A stretch of DNA of 64,000 bases from Symbiodinium natans (lineage: Eukaryota > Sar > Dinophyceae > Suessiales > Symbiodiniaceae), in contig CAJNDS010002635.1 in the NCBI GenBank assembly GCA_905221605.1, forward strand, positions 127,001 to 191,000, read 5' to 3'. A program made the position numbers and the translations under genes. This document shows positions 1 to 10,017 of this stretch, one piece after another. Numbering within the stretch: the stretch's first letter is position 1; the number at the start of each line of letters is the position of its first letter. The notes below the pieces were generated by a model. The model did not search any database and was not told where the DNA came from. It saw nothing but the letters and a program-made list of their open reading frames with translations.

Positions 1-2489
1 ATGCGGTCGTACTTTTCGTAAATCTCTTCAGGAAGGCCTAACATGGACGTACGCCTACGAAACTGCGCGGAAATCATGTGGTAATGCTTCACATGCAACT
101 TGTACAGCTCCACATCACTTCGTAGCTTTTCAATCATGCGTCGAAAGGCCGGAGAAGAGCGGGCAACTTCTTGCCCGGGAAGAGGTAGCGCTATACGCCT
201 AGGTTCTGGATCGAAGCGCTCCTCAGGCGCATTGTCTTCTTTAGACTCTGGAGACGGCTCTGGCTGCTCCACTGGAGCTTCAGAAGGAGAGTACTGATCA
301 TCCCATTTAGTTGTCTCGACACCCTTACCCTTCAGCTCTGGAAATGGGTCTTCGTCCTCATCTCCAAAGAGCTCTCCTGGAGAGAAAGGTAAAGGTGCCT
401 CTTCTGGGGAAGAGCTGCCTTCTTTTCGCAAGGATCCCTCTCCTAAAGGAGAGCCTTCCTTTCTTGAAGGATGTGGCATTAAGCCAGAATCTGGCTTTTT
501 GCCTGTAATTTTCTTCCTAGCAGGTGCCTTGACGACTTCGTCATCAGGCTTTCCTCTGCGCCCGGGGCCTTTTCCCCGAGTACTCACCTTCACAGAGGTG
601 CGATTCTCTATGCCACCTGGCAGAATCTTGAAAACGGTTCTACCTAACCACGGCTTAGGAAACTTGACGGGAGGCTTGTCCTTCCATTCATCATTCTGTG
701 TTTCCTTTATGCCATCCTTGTAGTTGATGGTGGTCTCCCGAATCGTGTCGAGGTACTCGAGTGGTATGGGAGTATTCCCTTTCGATGGCGCAAAGGACTG
801 AACTCGCTCCTTGCGGTGAACTCGGATTAGACGATGGTTGCCTTCGTCCAAGTGCCATTCGTCCTCCACAACCAAGGCTTCTGAGGATTCCTCCCCTGGA
901 GGGGAGCATTCCTTCGTGACCAACTTGTAGCCATACTCGAAGTGGTGCTCGTTCGTCATGAAGAAACTCACCTTCTTATGTGCATCGAAACGAACTCCCC
1001 ACATATGCCAGGCTACATCTATAAGATCGAGCATCATGTGTGAGCTTCGGGCAACCTTCAAAGGAAGGTTCTTCATGCCCAGAACTGAACTTGACAGAAG
1101 GGCTTCGTCAGGCTCTAACGAGATCTTGAAGCGAAGGTTCCTCATCTGAGGTAACGACATCAAGAAGGGAACTGTGCCCTGATCAACGATGTCAAATTCG
1201 GTCGACTGAATCGTGTAGGAAAGATCGTACATGAAGATCACAATCTTTTCCTTGCACTGGGCCATCTCGCTGTTGGCAAAAGAGAAATGACTGTTTGTAG
1301 GTCGTAACTCGTACCACAAACCACAATCTGGATGATGATCCACGAAACCCATGAACTCTTTCGCTGCTTGTCTCGAGGTCATAGCCCGTGTGCAACCGAT
1401 GTCCAAAACCATAGAGGTAGGGGACAGAGCATGTGTCAAAAAGGACTTGGAAACTTCTTCTTCATTGGAGTCCTGCTTGTAAACCGCTTCGGACACAAAA
1501 CTGTGGTGCTGCACCCAAAAGGCGTTAGCTATGGCCGGAGTACCTGGGCCTGCCAAGGCAGCAGTCCTCTGGGCTTCCGAGGTGGCATTGGCATGGTCGC
1601 CCTTGCCGTCCTTTCCTTTCTTGTCCTTTCCCTTGAAGAACTTGCCCTTGCCTTTGCCCTTTCCTTTCCGACCTTTGGCTGCATAGGAGTCGTCAGCTCC
1701 TTCCTGCCAATCAGTTTCTGTCCAGGCTTCATAGCTCCAATCATGCCATTCTTCGTTCCATGCCCAGTCGCTAGCGCTGACGTCTTCGGCGGCATGGGCC
1801 TTCCCTTTCTTGCGTTTGAAAAAGCGTCGGCCACCATGGCCCTTGCCTTTTCCTTTCCGGCCCTTGCCCTTTCCTTTTCCACGTCGCAACTTACGACCTT
1901 GGAACTTCCGCTGAAACCACGTGTAAGACGCATCGTCGTAGACCCAGAAGCAATCCTCAAAGGCGTCCAGGAAGCCTTCTGCGCCATCATCCTCGTCCTC
2001 GCACCAGTAGCCTTGGCTCTCATCGAGGGTACCTTCATCGATGACGATAAAACTTTTTCTTCCTGGAGCACTTGTGGGTGCTGGAAGAGGGTTGTCTACT
2101 GTGGTCTTCGTGGTGCAAAACACTTCCAAATACACTGTTCTCAGCTCATCCACTCTGTAATCTGTGAGTGCCCTGTTCTTGTGCGCCATAAGAGAAGTAA
2201 GAACTTGTCTTTGGTCTTGGGTAAGGTCTGACAGGGTCACGAACAGCAGGGCAATGAGGTTCGCTGTGATGGGTAGTGCTCTTCCATGTGTTTCTCTCCC
2301 TTGTTCGTTGACTCGGCGAAGTGCTTCTTCGGGAGTGATTGCCTGTTGTTCTTCTTGAGGTAGTCTTAGAACATAGGCTCTCACCACGGGGTCGTTTTCA
2401 CTCACTAGGGGAACAAAAGTGTCCATCCATGACTCGTTCATGCGCTGGTAGGACAGCTGGAATCTTGTCATCCACCTCAGCATATCAGC
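1..2489 (-). CDS. copia-type polyprotein: gag remainder, basic linker, aspartic protease; incomplete at left edge
   Basis: One frame stays open from about 2489 to base 1. I checked it at several points (codons starting at 2483, 1403 and 8 are in phase). It begins with the gag piece LRWMTRFQLSYQRMNESW and runs into a Gly-Lys-rich tract at about 1590-1900 that may bind RNA. It then carries VLDIGCTRAMTSRQA at about 1365-1410, which matches a retropepsin active site with Asp-Ile-Gly in place of Asp-Ser/Thr-Gly. An acidic, proline-rich spacer follows before the edge. No start codon belongs to this frame; expression would need fusion to the upstream gag, which is out of frame here. Confidence 0.65.
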
Positions 2490-2815
2490 TTGAAGTACCT
2501 GACTCCATCTTCCTTGTTCTTCAAAGCTTCTCGATCAAGCAATCTCTTGTAGATAGCAGCTTCACCTTCAAGTCTGTTTCTCAATGCGGGTCCTCTCTTC
2601 TCTGGTTCAAGTTCTGTGATATCACACCAGTCGTCTACGGCATCTTCGAAAGCAAACCAGCTACTTCTACCATCATAAGATGGGGGAACCTTGGTGGTCA
2701 CCTGCTGAAAGGCAGAAAGACGCTGAAGCTCTTCCAGTGACCTGTTCCCTGCAGCTAAGGCTTCTCCGTCTGGTTCTTCGTAGTCGTCGAACTGGTCGTA
2801 CGAGTGACTTGCCAT
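2477..2815 (-). pseudogene. copia-type gag, N-terminal segment
   Basis: This reading frame starts at the ATG at 2815 (MASHSYDQFDD) and contains the gag-like core VPPSYDGRSSWFAFEDAVDDW followed by RGPALRNRLEGEAAIYKRLL, a pattern I recognise from dinoflagellate retrotransposon gag proteins. An upstream in-frame ATG at 2890 is possible; the inner one was chosen because the gag similarity follows it. The frame ends in TGA at 2477-2479 just after RYFK. The next gag segment (LRWMTRF) continues at once in another frame, so the copy carries a frameshift, probably with a small deletion. It is likely non-functional. Confidence 0.65.
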
Positions 2816-3100
2816 GGCTCTACGATTGGGCTCGGATCGGCTTCCGGTTTTCGAGCTTCTGGCTGCCTCTGTCCGAACAGAGCGTGCCAAGGATTACCCT
2901 GGACACCTCTGTTGGTACAGAGCACTCCAGGTCATTCCCGGAAGCTCCGCTACCACGTTGAGATGAAACCTGAGCGTTACCAGCCTCCGGCTCGGTACAG
3001 CTGGCAAGGCACGCAGGTGTCTCTTTTAGCTCTGCTGGCTAAGTGTATCACTCTGATCCAGAACCTGCACAGGCCACTGCATGTGATGATGACCCCCTAC

Positions 3101-3278
3101 CCCCCTGCCTAGCCCCCCCCCCACAGGAGGACCAAAAGCAACCGAATTTGTTGTTTTGGAAGGCGGCAACCACGCGTTTTGTGTTGGCTGCACCCTTCTT
3201 CCCCCCCCCCTCCCCCCGACCCTCACCCCGCCCCCCCCCCCCCCCCTACCCCCCTGCCTAGCCCCCCCCCACAGGAGT
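3101..3278. repeat. C-rich low-complexity DNA with a ~30-bp direct repeat
   Basis: The phrase CTACCCCCCTGCCTAGCC followed by a C run and CACAGGAG occurs at about 3101-3130 and again at about 3246-3277, with long C tracts between. No gene is visible. Confidence 0.7.
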
Positions 3279-3292
3279 GAGCCTCAAGGCCC

Positions 3293-3373
3293 GGTTTAGG
3301 GTTTAGGGTTTAGGGTTTAGGGTTTAGGGTTTAGGGTTTAAGTTTTAGGGTTTAGGGTTTAGGGTTTAGGGGA
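3293..3373 (+). repeat. TTTAGGG array (left arm of head-to-head pair)
   Basis: About eleven TTTAGGG units, one of them degenerate, run directly into CCCTAAA units with only a G/AA junction. Confidence 0.95.
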
Positions 3374-3497
3374 AACCCTAAACCCTAAACCCTAAACCCT
3401 AAACCCTAAACCCTAAACCCTAAACCCTAAACCCTAAACCCTAAACCCTAAACCCTAAACCCTAAACCCTAAACCCTAAACCCTAAACCCTAACCCA
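3374..3497 (-). repeat. CCCTAAA array (right arm of head-to-head pair)
   Basis: About seventeen CCCTAAA units follow the opposite-strand array at 3293-3373. The order G-rich then C-rich is the one expected if two chromosome ends were joined. Confidence 0.95.
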
Positions 3498-3534
3498 GGA
3501 TGGGTTGGGGCTCTGGGGGTTTAGGGTTCCTGGG

Positions 3535-3708
3535 TTGGGATGTCCCCCCCTTATACTACATCGTCCTTAGTAGGAGTTGCAGTAAGCCCTATTCTACTCC
3601 CCATTAAGAACTGTTTGTAACTGTTAGGGTTTAGGGTTTAGGGTTTAGGGTTTAGGGTTTAGGGTTTAGGGTTTAGGGTTTAGGGTTTAGTATAAGGGGG
3701 GACATCCC
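3535..3708. mobile_element. family D inverted-repeat element carrying a TTTAGGG array
   Basis: Ends are TTGGGATGTCCCCCC and GGGGGGACATCCC with subterminal CTTATAC/GTATAAG. A pure TTTAGGG array fills 3624-3691 just inside the right end. Flanks GTTCCTGGG and GTTCAGGGG resemble a decayed 9-bp target duplication. Confidence 0.7.
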
Positions 3709-3888
3709 GAGTTCAGGGGCAGTTTACTGCCAGTGGTTGACAGCACCGATCCTGGAACACTGACCACGATGCCTGGAGCTACTTGTCTACACAGCTCGGC
3801 CTTCTCGGGCTGAAGTCTTCAGATTGGGACACACACAAACAAAAGGAGCAAACAAAAAAGAAACAAGCCGGTGCCTTTTGGCTACTCC

Positions 3889-3981
3889 ATGTGGGGGTTT
3901 GGTACCTTCTTGGGGTCCTCATTATAAGGGGATCCCACTATTTCGGGTCAACATCAGGGTCCCCTGTTTTCGTAAACCTCC
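3889..3981. mobile_element. family C element
   Basis: Shows the family C core: GGGGTCCTCATTATAAGGGG, then ATCCCACTATTT, then a GTAAACC end. The same core occurs in seven or more places in the window, including one intron of the TPR gene. Confidence 0.5.
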
Positions 3982-4098
3982 ATGTTGGCTCAACTTCATG
4001 CGCACGAAGTCAAAAGACCGTTGCTGCAAATGTCTGGACCCTAGGCACAACACGCCCAAGTTGGAATCTCCGGTGCAGAAGTTTCTTCTGAGGGTCAA

Positions 4099-4318
4099 TC
4101 ACAAAACGCGAAGATTTTACACGCAGAAAAGAGCGAAGCAAAAGAGTAAAGTAGTCTGTGCTACTCAGTAGGGTTTGGCACCTACTTTGTCTAATGTGAA
4201 ACTGTACATGCTTGTCTTAAACATGCTCAAGGCTACTGTTCGGGCCTATAAGCAACAAAGGAAAAATGCATGGTACAACTGCTACAGAATGACATGTACA
4301 GGAGTAGACTTCAACACT
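4099..4318 (-). repeat. 220-bp direct repeat, putative 3' LTR
   Basis: Identical by eye to 6924-7143. The purine tract GAAGGAGGAG abuts its TG start on the minus strand. Confidence 0.85.
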
Positions 4319-4519
4319 CCTCCTTCGCAACACCGCTAGGGTATTGCGACAAACACAACCTGTACATGTCCATTCCTTCCGGGAGGAGGTACGAGCTCCT
4401 ACCGAAGGAAAGGCTGTAGCTGGCCGGCTGGCCTCAGAGTGCGAGGGCTCTCACGGCACCTCTTTGCAAAAGGAAAGCACTGCTGGCAGGCCTGCGCAAT
4501 GGGGCGCGCAACCTACCCG

Positions 4520-6919
4520 TCAGGGCGGCGCGGCGGATGCCCTAACGTACGCTATGCTGCGTGCAGTCTGCCTGGCCAGAGCTGCACTGTTGCCTGACCC
4601 ACCCTTTTTGGCAATCTGTGCTCCAGCCATGGTTTCAAACTCGGCTAACACGTGCTTGTAGTACTCCTGAACCGCATCTTCCGAAGGGTGAGTCTCGATG
4701 TGCAGCATGCTGCGGACCATCTGAGTTCGGAACGTCCGGATTTTGGCTTAGGATATGGTTGGTCATTTTGGTGAGGGCACCGGCAAGAACTGTAGGGTCT
4801 GGGGCAAGCATACCGCAGTCAATGAATCGCTTGTGCCACCTACCCCACGCCCTCAGTGCAGCCACACCTGACACCACATCCTGAACAACACTGGGATTTT
4901 GCAGGTGATTCAACACCAACGCCTTTTCAGTGGAACCTCCAGGTTGGTACAACGTGTAAAGCCGAAACATGATTTGGGTAGCTACTTGAGTGGTTCTGCG
5001 GACAACCATTTCCCCTTTTACACCTTGGTCTAGGGCTGCTAAAATCATGGTGCATGCACGTGCGTTGACCCTCGACCACTTCCCCTCGACCAGCTCGGGG
5101 CGGTCATCAACTTCCACCCTGACGCGATCGAGCGGGGTAGCCTTGACCCATCGTTCATACGCGTCGCGGCTCACCTGAAGGACTGCGTTCCACCAATCAT
5201 GCGACGTGTCGGACAAATCACCCATTAACCCGGCAACTAACTCCAACCAGTCCTGAAAATCCAACGAACCGCTCATCGGATCAGGGGCTTTCAGCATGGG
5301 AAGTGCAGTAGTGCCTGGCTTGACGGTTTCAGGGGCGTTACTAACAACACTCTTATCCCGCATGCCCTGCGCCTGCATTGTTTGGAGCTGCTGCATTCCT
5401 GCAAACAAGGCATCCATCATGGGATTGCCTGAGGAGGCTGCGGCACACGGCGTTGCACTTGCTGCAGGCGCTCCTCCTGGAGCTGCACTGGCTTGGGCAC
5501 CTGATATTTGTGCACGCGGCACCTGTGTACCTGAGCTGCGGCCTGTGGCACCTCCTGTGCACAGGCACTGGGCCCAACCCCTCCAATTGGAGATGCAGGC
5601 ACCTGTGTACCTTGCACCTGCACCTATGCATAGGCAGTGGGTCCAACCGGTGGAGATGCGGGCACCTGTGTACCTTGCACCTGCGGCATTCCTGAGCCGT
5701 GAGGCCAGATCTGGCCCAGACCCAGGTTTTCGGCCTGAGAAAGGGGGTCTGGGGCAGAAGAGGCCAAGTTCACCTGTGCTGCGTCGAGGACTGCCCAACC
5801 CCTCCTGGGCAACCTATGGGAACCCTGCAACCCTGACCAGAAGTTGGACCAAGCCCTGCTGCTGCAGGCTGCAGCTTGAGCGGGCGCTCTCAAAGCACCA
5901 ACCGCCGGCGCTGCAACAAGCGTGGACCTGAGCATCTTGCGGCGATGGCACCTGGAGGGGTATGGGGACCTGCATTTGTGATGGTGTGGGGGCCTGCGGG
6001 GCACTGCTTGAAGCTGCCGCCTCCCTTGCCAACTGCTTCCTCATAGCCTTCTCCTCCTCAAGTTGCCTCCTCAAACGCTGGATCTCAAGGTCCTGACCCT
6101 GATTTCTCAACTCCTGAGCCTGAGCCCTTTGATCAAACCCCGCCAACTGCCTAGCAACCTCCGCTTGAATTGCGTCCTGGGGCAAGGAGGTTGAGTCTGA
6201 ACGGGATTGGGGCCGATCACCGTACAATACGCAGCATGTCAGCGTTCAGGAGCGGGCCCTCCCTTCCGGGGTGCGGCGGTGCAAAGGATGTTGGCGTTCC
6301 TTGTGGCCCCACTTGCGGCGAAACTCCCATCTCCCAAAGCCAACTGCCCTGGTGCACCCCCCGGACTACCCATGGAACGGGTAGCACTTCGCGGTGGCGT
6401 TACGTGTGAGTCCTGCCACACCGGGACCTGCATGACCTCAGCGCGTGCTACTCTGAAAAAATCTCCAACCCTTGACATGAGCTGCAATGGCGCTGCTTCA
6501 CCACTCGCGGTACCTGGCATGCCAGTGCTGGTCTGCAGACCTGGGCTCCCGCCCGGTGTGTTGCGGGGCACAAGCACAATTTGGTGTGCGCTCTCACCAC
6601 CCTCACTGGTGGTCGACATTGGTGGCACTTCCCCTGAACCTCGCGACGATTCATGCTGGCCTGTGCGTCCCAACGCCCCTCCCGTAGCCGTGTTAGGTTC
6701 AAGGCCCACTGCACCTGACTGGCCTGATTCACGTGGTGGCATTGAACCTGGATGCTGCAAACCATCCCCTCCGGGAGGTGGAGATGGATGCGGAGTATTG
6801 GTGCCGTAGCCCTGCCCAAGCGTTGGGCTCATAATCTGCTGGTGAGTACCAGCAGGCGGTGAGGAAGAAACCAGTGGACTGCGCAATTCCCCAGAATCGT
6901 CCCTCAAAGCCATGGCCAA
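4520..6919 (-). pseudogene. retroelement gag, several frameshifts
   Basis: Four successive minus-strand reading segments belong to one gag-like protein but lie in different frames: 6919-6239, 6227-5814, 5798-4635 and 4720-4520. They contain MSRVGDFFRVARAEVMQVP, an N-terminal coiled coil (RNQGQDLEIQRLRRQLEEEK), a Pro/Ala-rich spacer with an internal repeat near 5500-5700, and a helical core with SLDFQDWLELVAGLMGDLSD, TLYQPGGSTEKALVLNHLQ and DPTVLAGALTKM. The tail MVRSMLHIETHPSEDAVQEY lies in the last segment. This arrangement is common in dinoflagellate retroelement gags. At least three frame changes make translation of the full protein impossible as written. The similarity is recalled, not searched. 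Confidence 0.65.
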
Positions 6920-6923
6920 GCAC

Positions 6924-7143
6924 TCACAAAACGCGAAGATTTTACACGCAGAAAAGAGCGAAGCAAAAGAGTAAAGTAGTCTGTGCTACTCAGTAGGGTT
7001 TGGCACCTACTTTGTCTAATGTGAAACTGTACATGCTTGTCTTAAACATGCTCAAGGCTACTGTTCGGGCCTATAAGCAACAAAGGAAAAATGCATGGTA
7101 CAACTGCTACAGAATGACATGTACAGGAGTAGACTTCAACACT
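6924..7143 (-). repeat. 220-bp direct repeat, putative 5' LTR
   Basis: Identical by eye to 4099-4318. Its outer side enters degenerate CCCTAAA repeats at 7144-7200. The first gag-frame ATG (6919) is only a few bases inside, which leaves no room for a normal leader or primer-binding site. Confidence 0.85.
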
Positions 7144-8021
7144 AAACCTTAAACCCTAAATTATAACCCTGAACCCTAGACCCTAGACCCTAGACCCTTC
7201 ATGGATCCTATGCCATATGTCCATTCGAGGCGCCGGTCGTCCAAGGTGCAGATGCCACGGGGAGGGATTCCCAGTGCCTCTCGAGAGATCGTTAGAGACT
7301 CGTGTGCGGATTTCTGGTTCTTGGAGGGTTTAGGGTTTAGGACTAGAGGGTTTAGGGTTTGGGGCTAGAGGGTTTCGGGTTTAGGTTTTCAGGATTTAGG
7401 GTTTATAGGGTTTATAGGGAAGGCTTTTGCTCTCTGCCTTTTTTTCGGGGGTGGTCTTCTTGTTTGGCGCTGGACCCTGCGCCGGAGCTCCTTTGCATCC
7501 CGGGGGCCTCGCGATGTGAAGAATGGCCAGGAGCCGAGCCCCGTTTAGGGTTTAGGGTTTAGGGTTTAGGGTTCCAAGCCAAGAAAGCCAAGGGCTTGGT
7601 CCCCTCAACACCGCGGCGTCGGGTGGAATCAACCTGGGACCCACCCTAAACCCTAAACCCTAAACCCTAAACCCTAAACCCTAAACCCTAAACCCTAAAC
7701 CCTGACGGTTTTATGGGCTATTTACTTACTGCCTCTCTGAATCCCTGAGCCTGAGATTCCTGCCTCCAGCTGGCGGCAGGCGTGGCATGCGAAGTGATTC
7801 CCCATGCTCCTGACCGGAACACTGGTTTAGGGTTTAGGGTTTAGGGTTTAGGGTTTAGGGTTTAGTTAAGTTGACACTTCCAGTACGAGCACGGACAACG
7901 CCGAAGCTCAAAGTTCAGGTTCGCCCCGCTATGAATCACGGGGGGGCTTGTGCAAGAATACAGAACAAAAGAGACCAAGAGAATTCCCTCACACCGCGTT
8001 CACGACTTGCGTGAGGACTAC

Positions 8022-8110
8022 GAGGATGGGCCAGTAGGCCTTACAATCCCCATCATCAACCCTATCAAGGGGCTTTTCAAGGGTTTGTAAGGTATACTCG
8101 CCCATCCGGG
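8022..8110. mobile_element. family B element
   Basis: Ends GGATGGGCC and GCCCATCC, with interior AATCCCCATCATCAACCCTA matching the family B core. Confidence 0.6.
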
Positions 8111-8652
8111 TAAAGGACTGCAGCCAGGAAGCCAACCCACCAGCAGAAGCTCCGATGCATCGTAGCACCTGACTTCAACTCGAATCGCTGCTGCGTGTTC
8201 CTTGCCTCGCGAATCGCGAAGCAAAGTTAGCAAGAAGGCTACTTCTCTCCCTATGTTTCTACCAGGGACACAAGCCTTCTGGTAGCTTTAGATAGAGCTC
8301 CAGGCGATTCCGACCCTTCCGCCTCCAAAACTGCCAGCAAGGCACGTCTCAAGGAGGAGATGCGTGAGCCAAGGAGTGGCAGCCATGTTCTGAGCGAAGG
8401 AGATCAGGCCATAGATCCTGGGAATTGCACAGGCCAGGGAGGGCGGGGCTTGCTGCGTTTAGGGCTTGGGGGTTTTAGGGGCTTAGGGGTTTTTAGGGTT
8501 TGGGATTTAGGGATTTGTTCAGAGGGGCTCTGTGTGGGTAGATTGCCGGGAGCACGAAGTCATCCCTGGCAAGGATGAAGGCTGCTTCCCAGGGCTATGA
8601 GGCGGCTCCCGGGTCTTTCAAGGGGTGGGGGGGGGTGGTCGAAATCTCTTGT

Positions 8653-8724
8653 GTTTAGGGTTTAGGGTTTAGGGTTTAGGGTTTAGGGTTTAGGGTTTAG
8701 GGTTTAGGGTTTAGGGTTTAGGGT
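8653..8724 (+). repeat. TTTAGGG array
   Basis: About ten perfect heptamers after a G-rich spacer. Confidence 0.95.
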
Positions 8725-9115
8725 CAGCAAAGGCCTTTCAAAGCTAAGCTAAGGAGAAGGAGGGCTCCGAGGACTCGACGTTTTGTGTGTGGTATACCAT
8801 AATGCTACATGACTCTCGCGCCTATACTACTTGTATCATTCTGGCTGTCTTCATTCTTGATCCAGTGTTCGTACTGCAATTCCTGCAAGTATTCTCAACC
8901 TTATGGCGATGTCATTAAACCCTAAACCCTAAACCCTAAACCCTAAACCCTAAACCCTAAACCCTAAACCCTCTTCTTCGTCGGCCAGGTGGCTGCAGCT
9001 CGTCATTGGGATCGATGCTCCAGACTTGGTGAGCTGCAAGTGTCCTGAGGTTTTTCTTGCCAAAGGGTTTAGGGTTTAGGGTTGAGGGTTTGGGTTTAGG
9101 GTTTAGGGTGCCAAA

Positions 9116-9210
9116 CCTTGGGGACCAAATGAACCCTAAAAGGGTCCAATAGGAGTTATAGTAATGTGGGGTGTATGGCCCCAATTTTAGGACTCATTTC
9201 GTCCCCAAGG
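9116..9210. mobile_element. family A element
   Basis: Perfect ends CCTTGGGG and CCCCAAGG with interior ATGAACCCTAAAAGGG and CCCCAATTTTAGGACTC. Flanks AA and AC do not match, so the target duplication is decayed. Confidence 0.8.
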
Positions 9211-9663
9211 ACCATGTGGGACCATGTGGGTATGTCTTGCTTGGCCGTTGCCGGGTTTGGGGGTTGCTTCGTTTTGGCGTGCCCGCGTTTTTGCCTTCCG
9301 ATCGATCAAGAAACAATACAGGGCGGGCATTTTCTTGCTCGGAACGTGTCGGGCCAGCAGCACAAAACAAAAACAGGGGAGCTTCGTTTTTGGGTCTCGC
9401 CATATGCGGAGTCCGTTCGTGTGTGCTATGTACGTGAGTGCGCTTGTTTCTTGTCGCGGTTGCACTTGGCAAAACATCCGTGCAGTGCAGCAGCGCGTTT
9501 GCGTTTTGTTGCGTACGCGCCACTTCACACATCGGCACTGACGCAGAGGCAGACGCAAAGTGCCCTCTCCCGGAAAGGGCAGCTATCTACGGTTCACAGC
9601 TTCATGACTCATTCGCCGGCGTCTGCAAACACATCGTACGAAGCAGCTGAGTCTGCGCCCTCG
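9211..9663. other. spacer with overlapping open frames, no gene called
   Basis: This spacer between two family A elements is open in several frames on both strands at once, as expected of GC-rich DNA without stops. None shows a recognisable domain. Confidence 0.4.
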
Positions 9664-9745
9664 ACTTGGGGGACAAAACGAAGCCGAAAATCGGGGTCAT
9701 ATACCCTTACAAACTACTACAATGCCTCCTCCGGTGTATGAACCA
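9664..9745. mobile_element. family A fragment interrupted by family E
   Basis: Starts CTTGGGGGAC and keeps GGGGTCATATACCC, then is cut by the palindromic family E element at 9748. Confidence 0.55.
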
Positions 9746-9747
9746 AA

Positions 9748-9866
9748 TATCATCCCTAAGGGTCCATGTACCTATCTAGTATATACTTGGGCCTTAAAGG
9801 GGTTCCCATATAGTAGCTTTAGGGCCCAAGTATATACTATATAGGTACATGGACCCTCAGGGATTG
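9748..9866. mobile_element. family E near-palindromic element
   Basis: Long inverted repeats, roughly 45 bp per arm, pair GGGTCCATGTACCTAT with ATAGGTACATGGACCC and AGTATATACTTGGGCC with GGCCCAAGTATATACT. Confidence 0.75.
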
Positions 9867-10017
9867 TTTTAGGGTCCTTAGCTCCTGGTCTCCAAGTCTT
9901 GTAAACGTCTATCCGAGCCCCCCACTGCGCCAAGGCGTGGAACCCGACGTTCCGGTCGCTGGCCCGCGTGGCGCCAGCGACGCCGCAGACAACCCACCTC
10001 ATGGGGGGGAGGTTCAG

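Larger units (their letters stand above)
1..2890 (-). mobile_element. Ty1/copia-like retrotransposon, gag-protease part, truncated by window edge
   Basis: A minus-strand retrotransposon whose polyprotein reads leftwards off the window. In order it shows a gag domain, a long Gly/Lys-rich basic linker in place of a recognisable CCHC knuckle, a retropepsin-like core (LDIGCTR) and a charged spacer. Integrase, reverse transcriptase and RNase H are not inside the window. I see no convincing LTR in 2890-3300; that stretch is C-rich low-complexity DNA. Assignment to copia rests on resemblance to the many dinoflagellate copia-type polyproteins and is an inference. Confidence 0.75.
4099..7143 (-). mobile_element. 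gag-only LTR-type retroelement
   Basis: Two 220-bp direct repeats with no difference by eye bound a frameshifted gag region. Read on the minus strand each repeat begins TGTTGAAGTC, and a purine-rich GAAGGAGGAG lies immediately before the downstream copy, as a polypurine tract should. No protease, integrase or reverse transcriptase is present, so the copy would be non-autonomous. No clear target-site duplication was found, and the expected terminal CA of an LTR is not evident. The LTR reading is therefore probable, not proven. Confidence 0.6.
7144..9112. other. gene-poor stretch with telomeric arrays
   Basis: Holds several short telomeric arrays (7644-7704 minus; 7823-7865 and 8653-8724 plus; 8917-8971 minus) and a family B element at 8022-8110. 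Two stretches could be exon remnants: 7205-7330, which is open on the minus strand and reads EALGIPPRGICTLDDRRLEW, and 7420-7540. Neither can be connected to a gene. Confidence 0.5.

Noticed and set aside
1332..2231. 299-residue plus-strand open frame
   Set aside because: It is antisense to the copia gag-linker-protease frame, which has recognisable motifs; Gly-Lys codons read backwards give Phe/Leu/Pro-rich frames.
3293..3497. Chromosome end
   Set aside because: Unique sequence and elements continue on both sides, and similar arrays occur throughout, so these are interstitial repeats.
9166..9741. 191-residue plus-strand open frame
   Set aside because: Both ends lie inside family A sequence and several other frames on both strands are equally open; no domain is visible.
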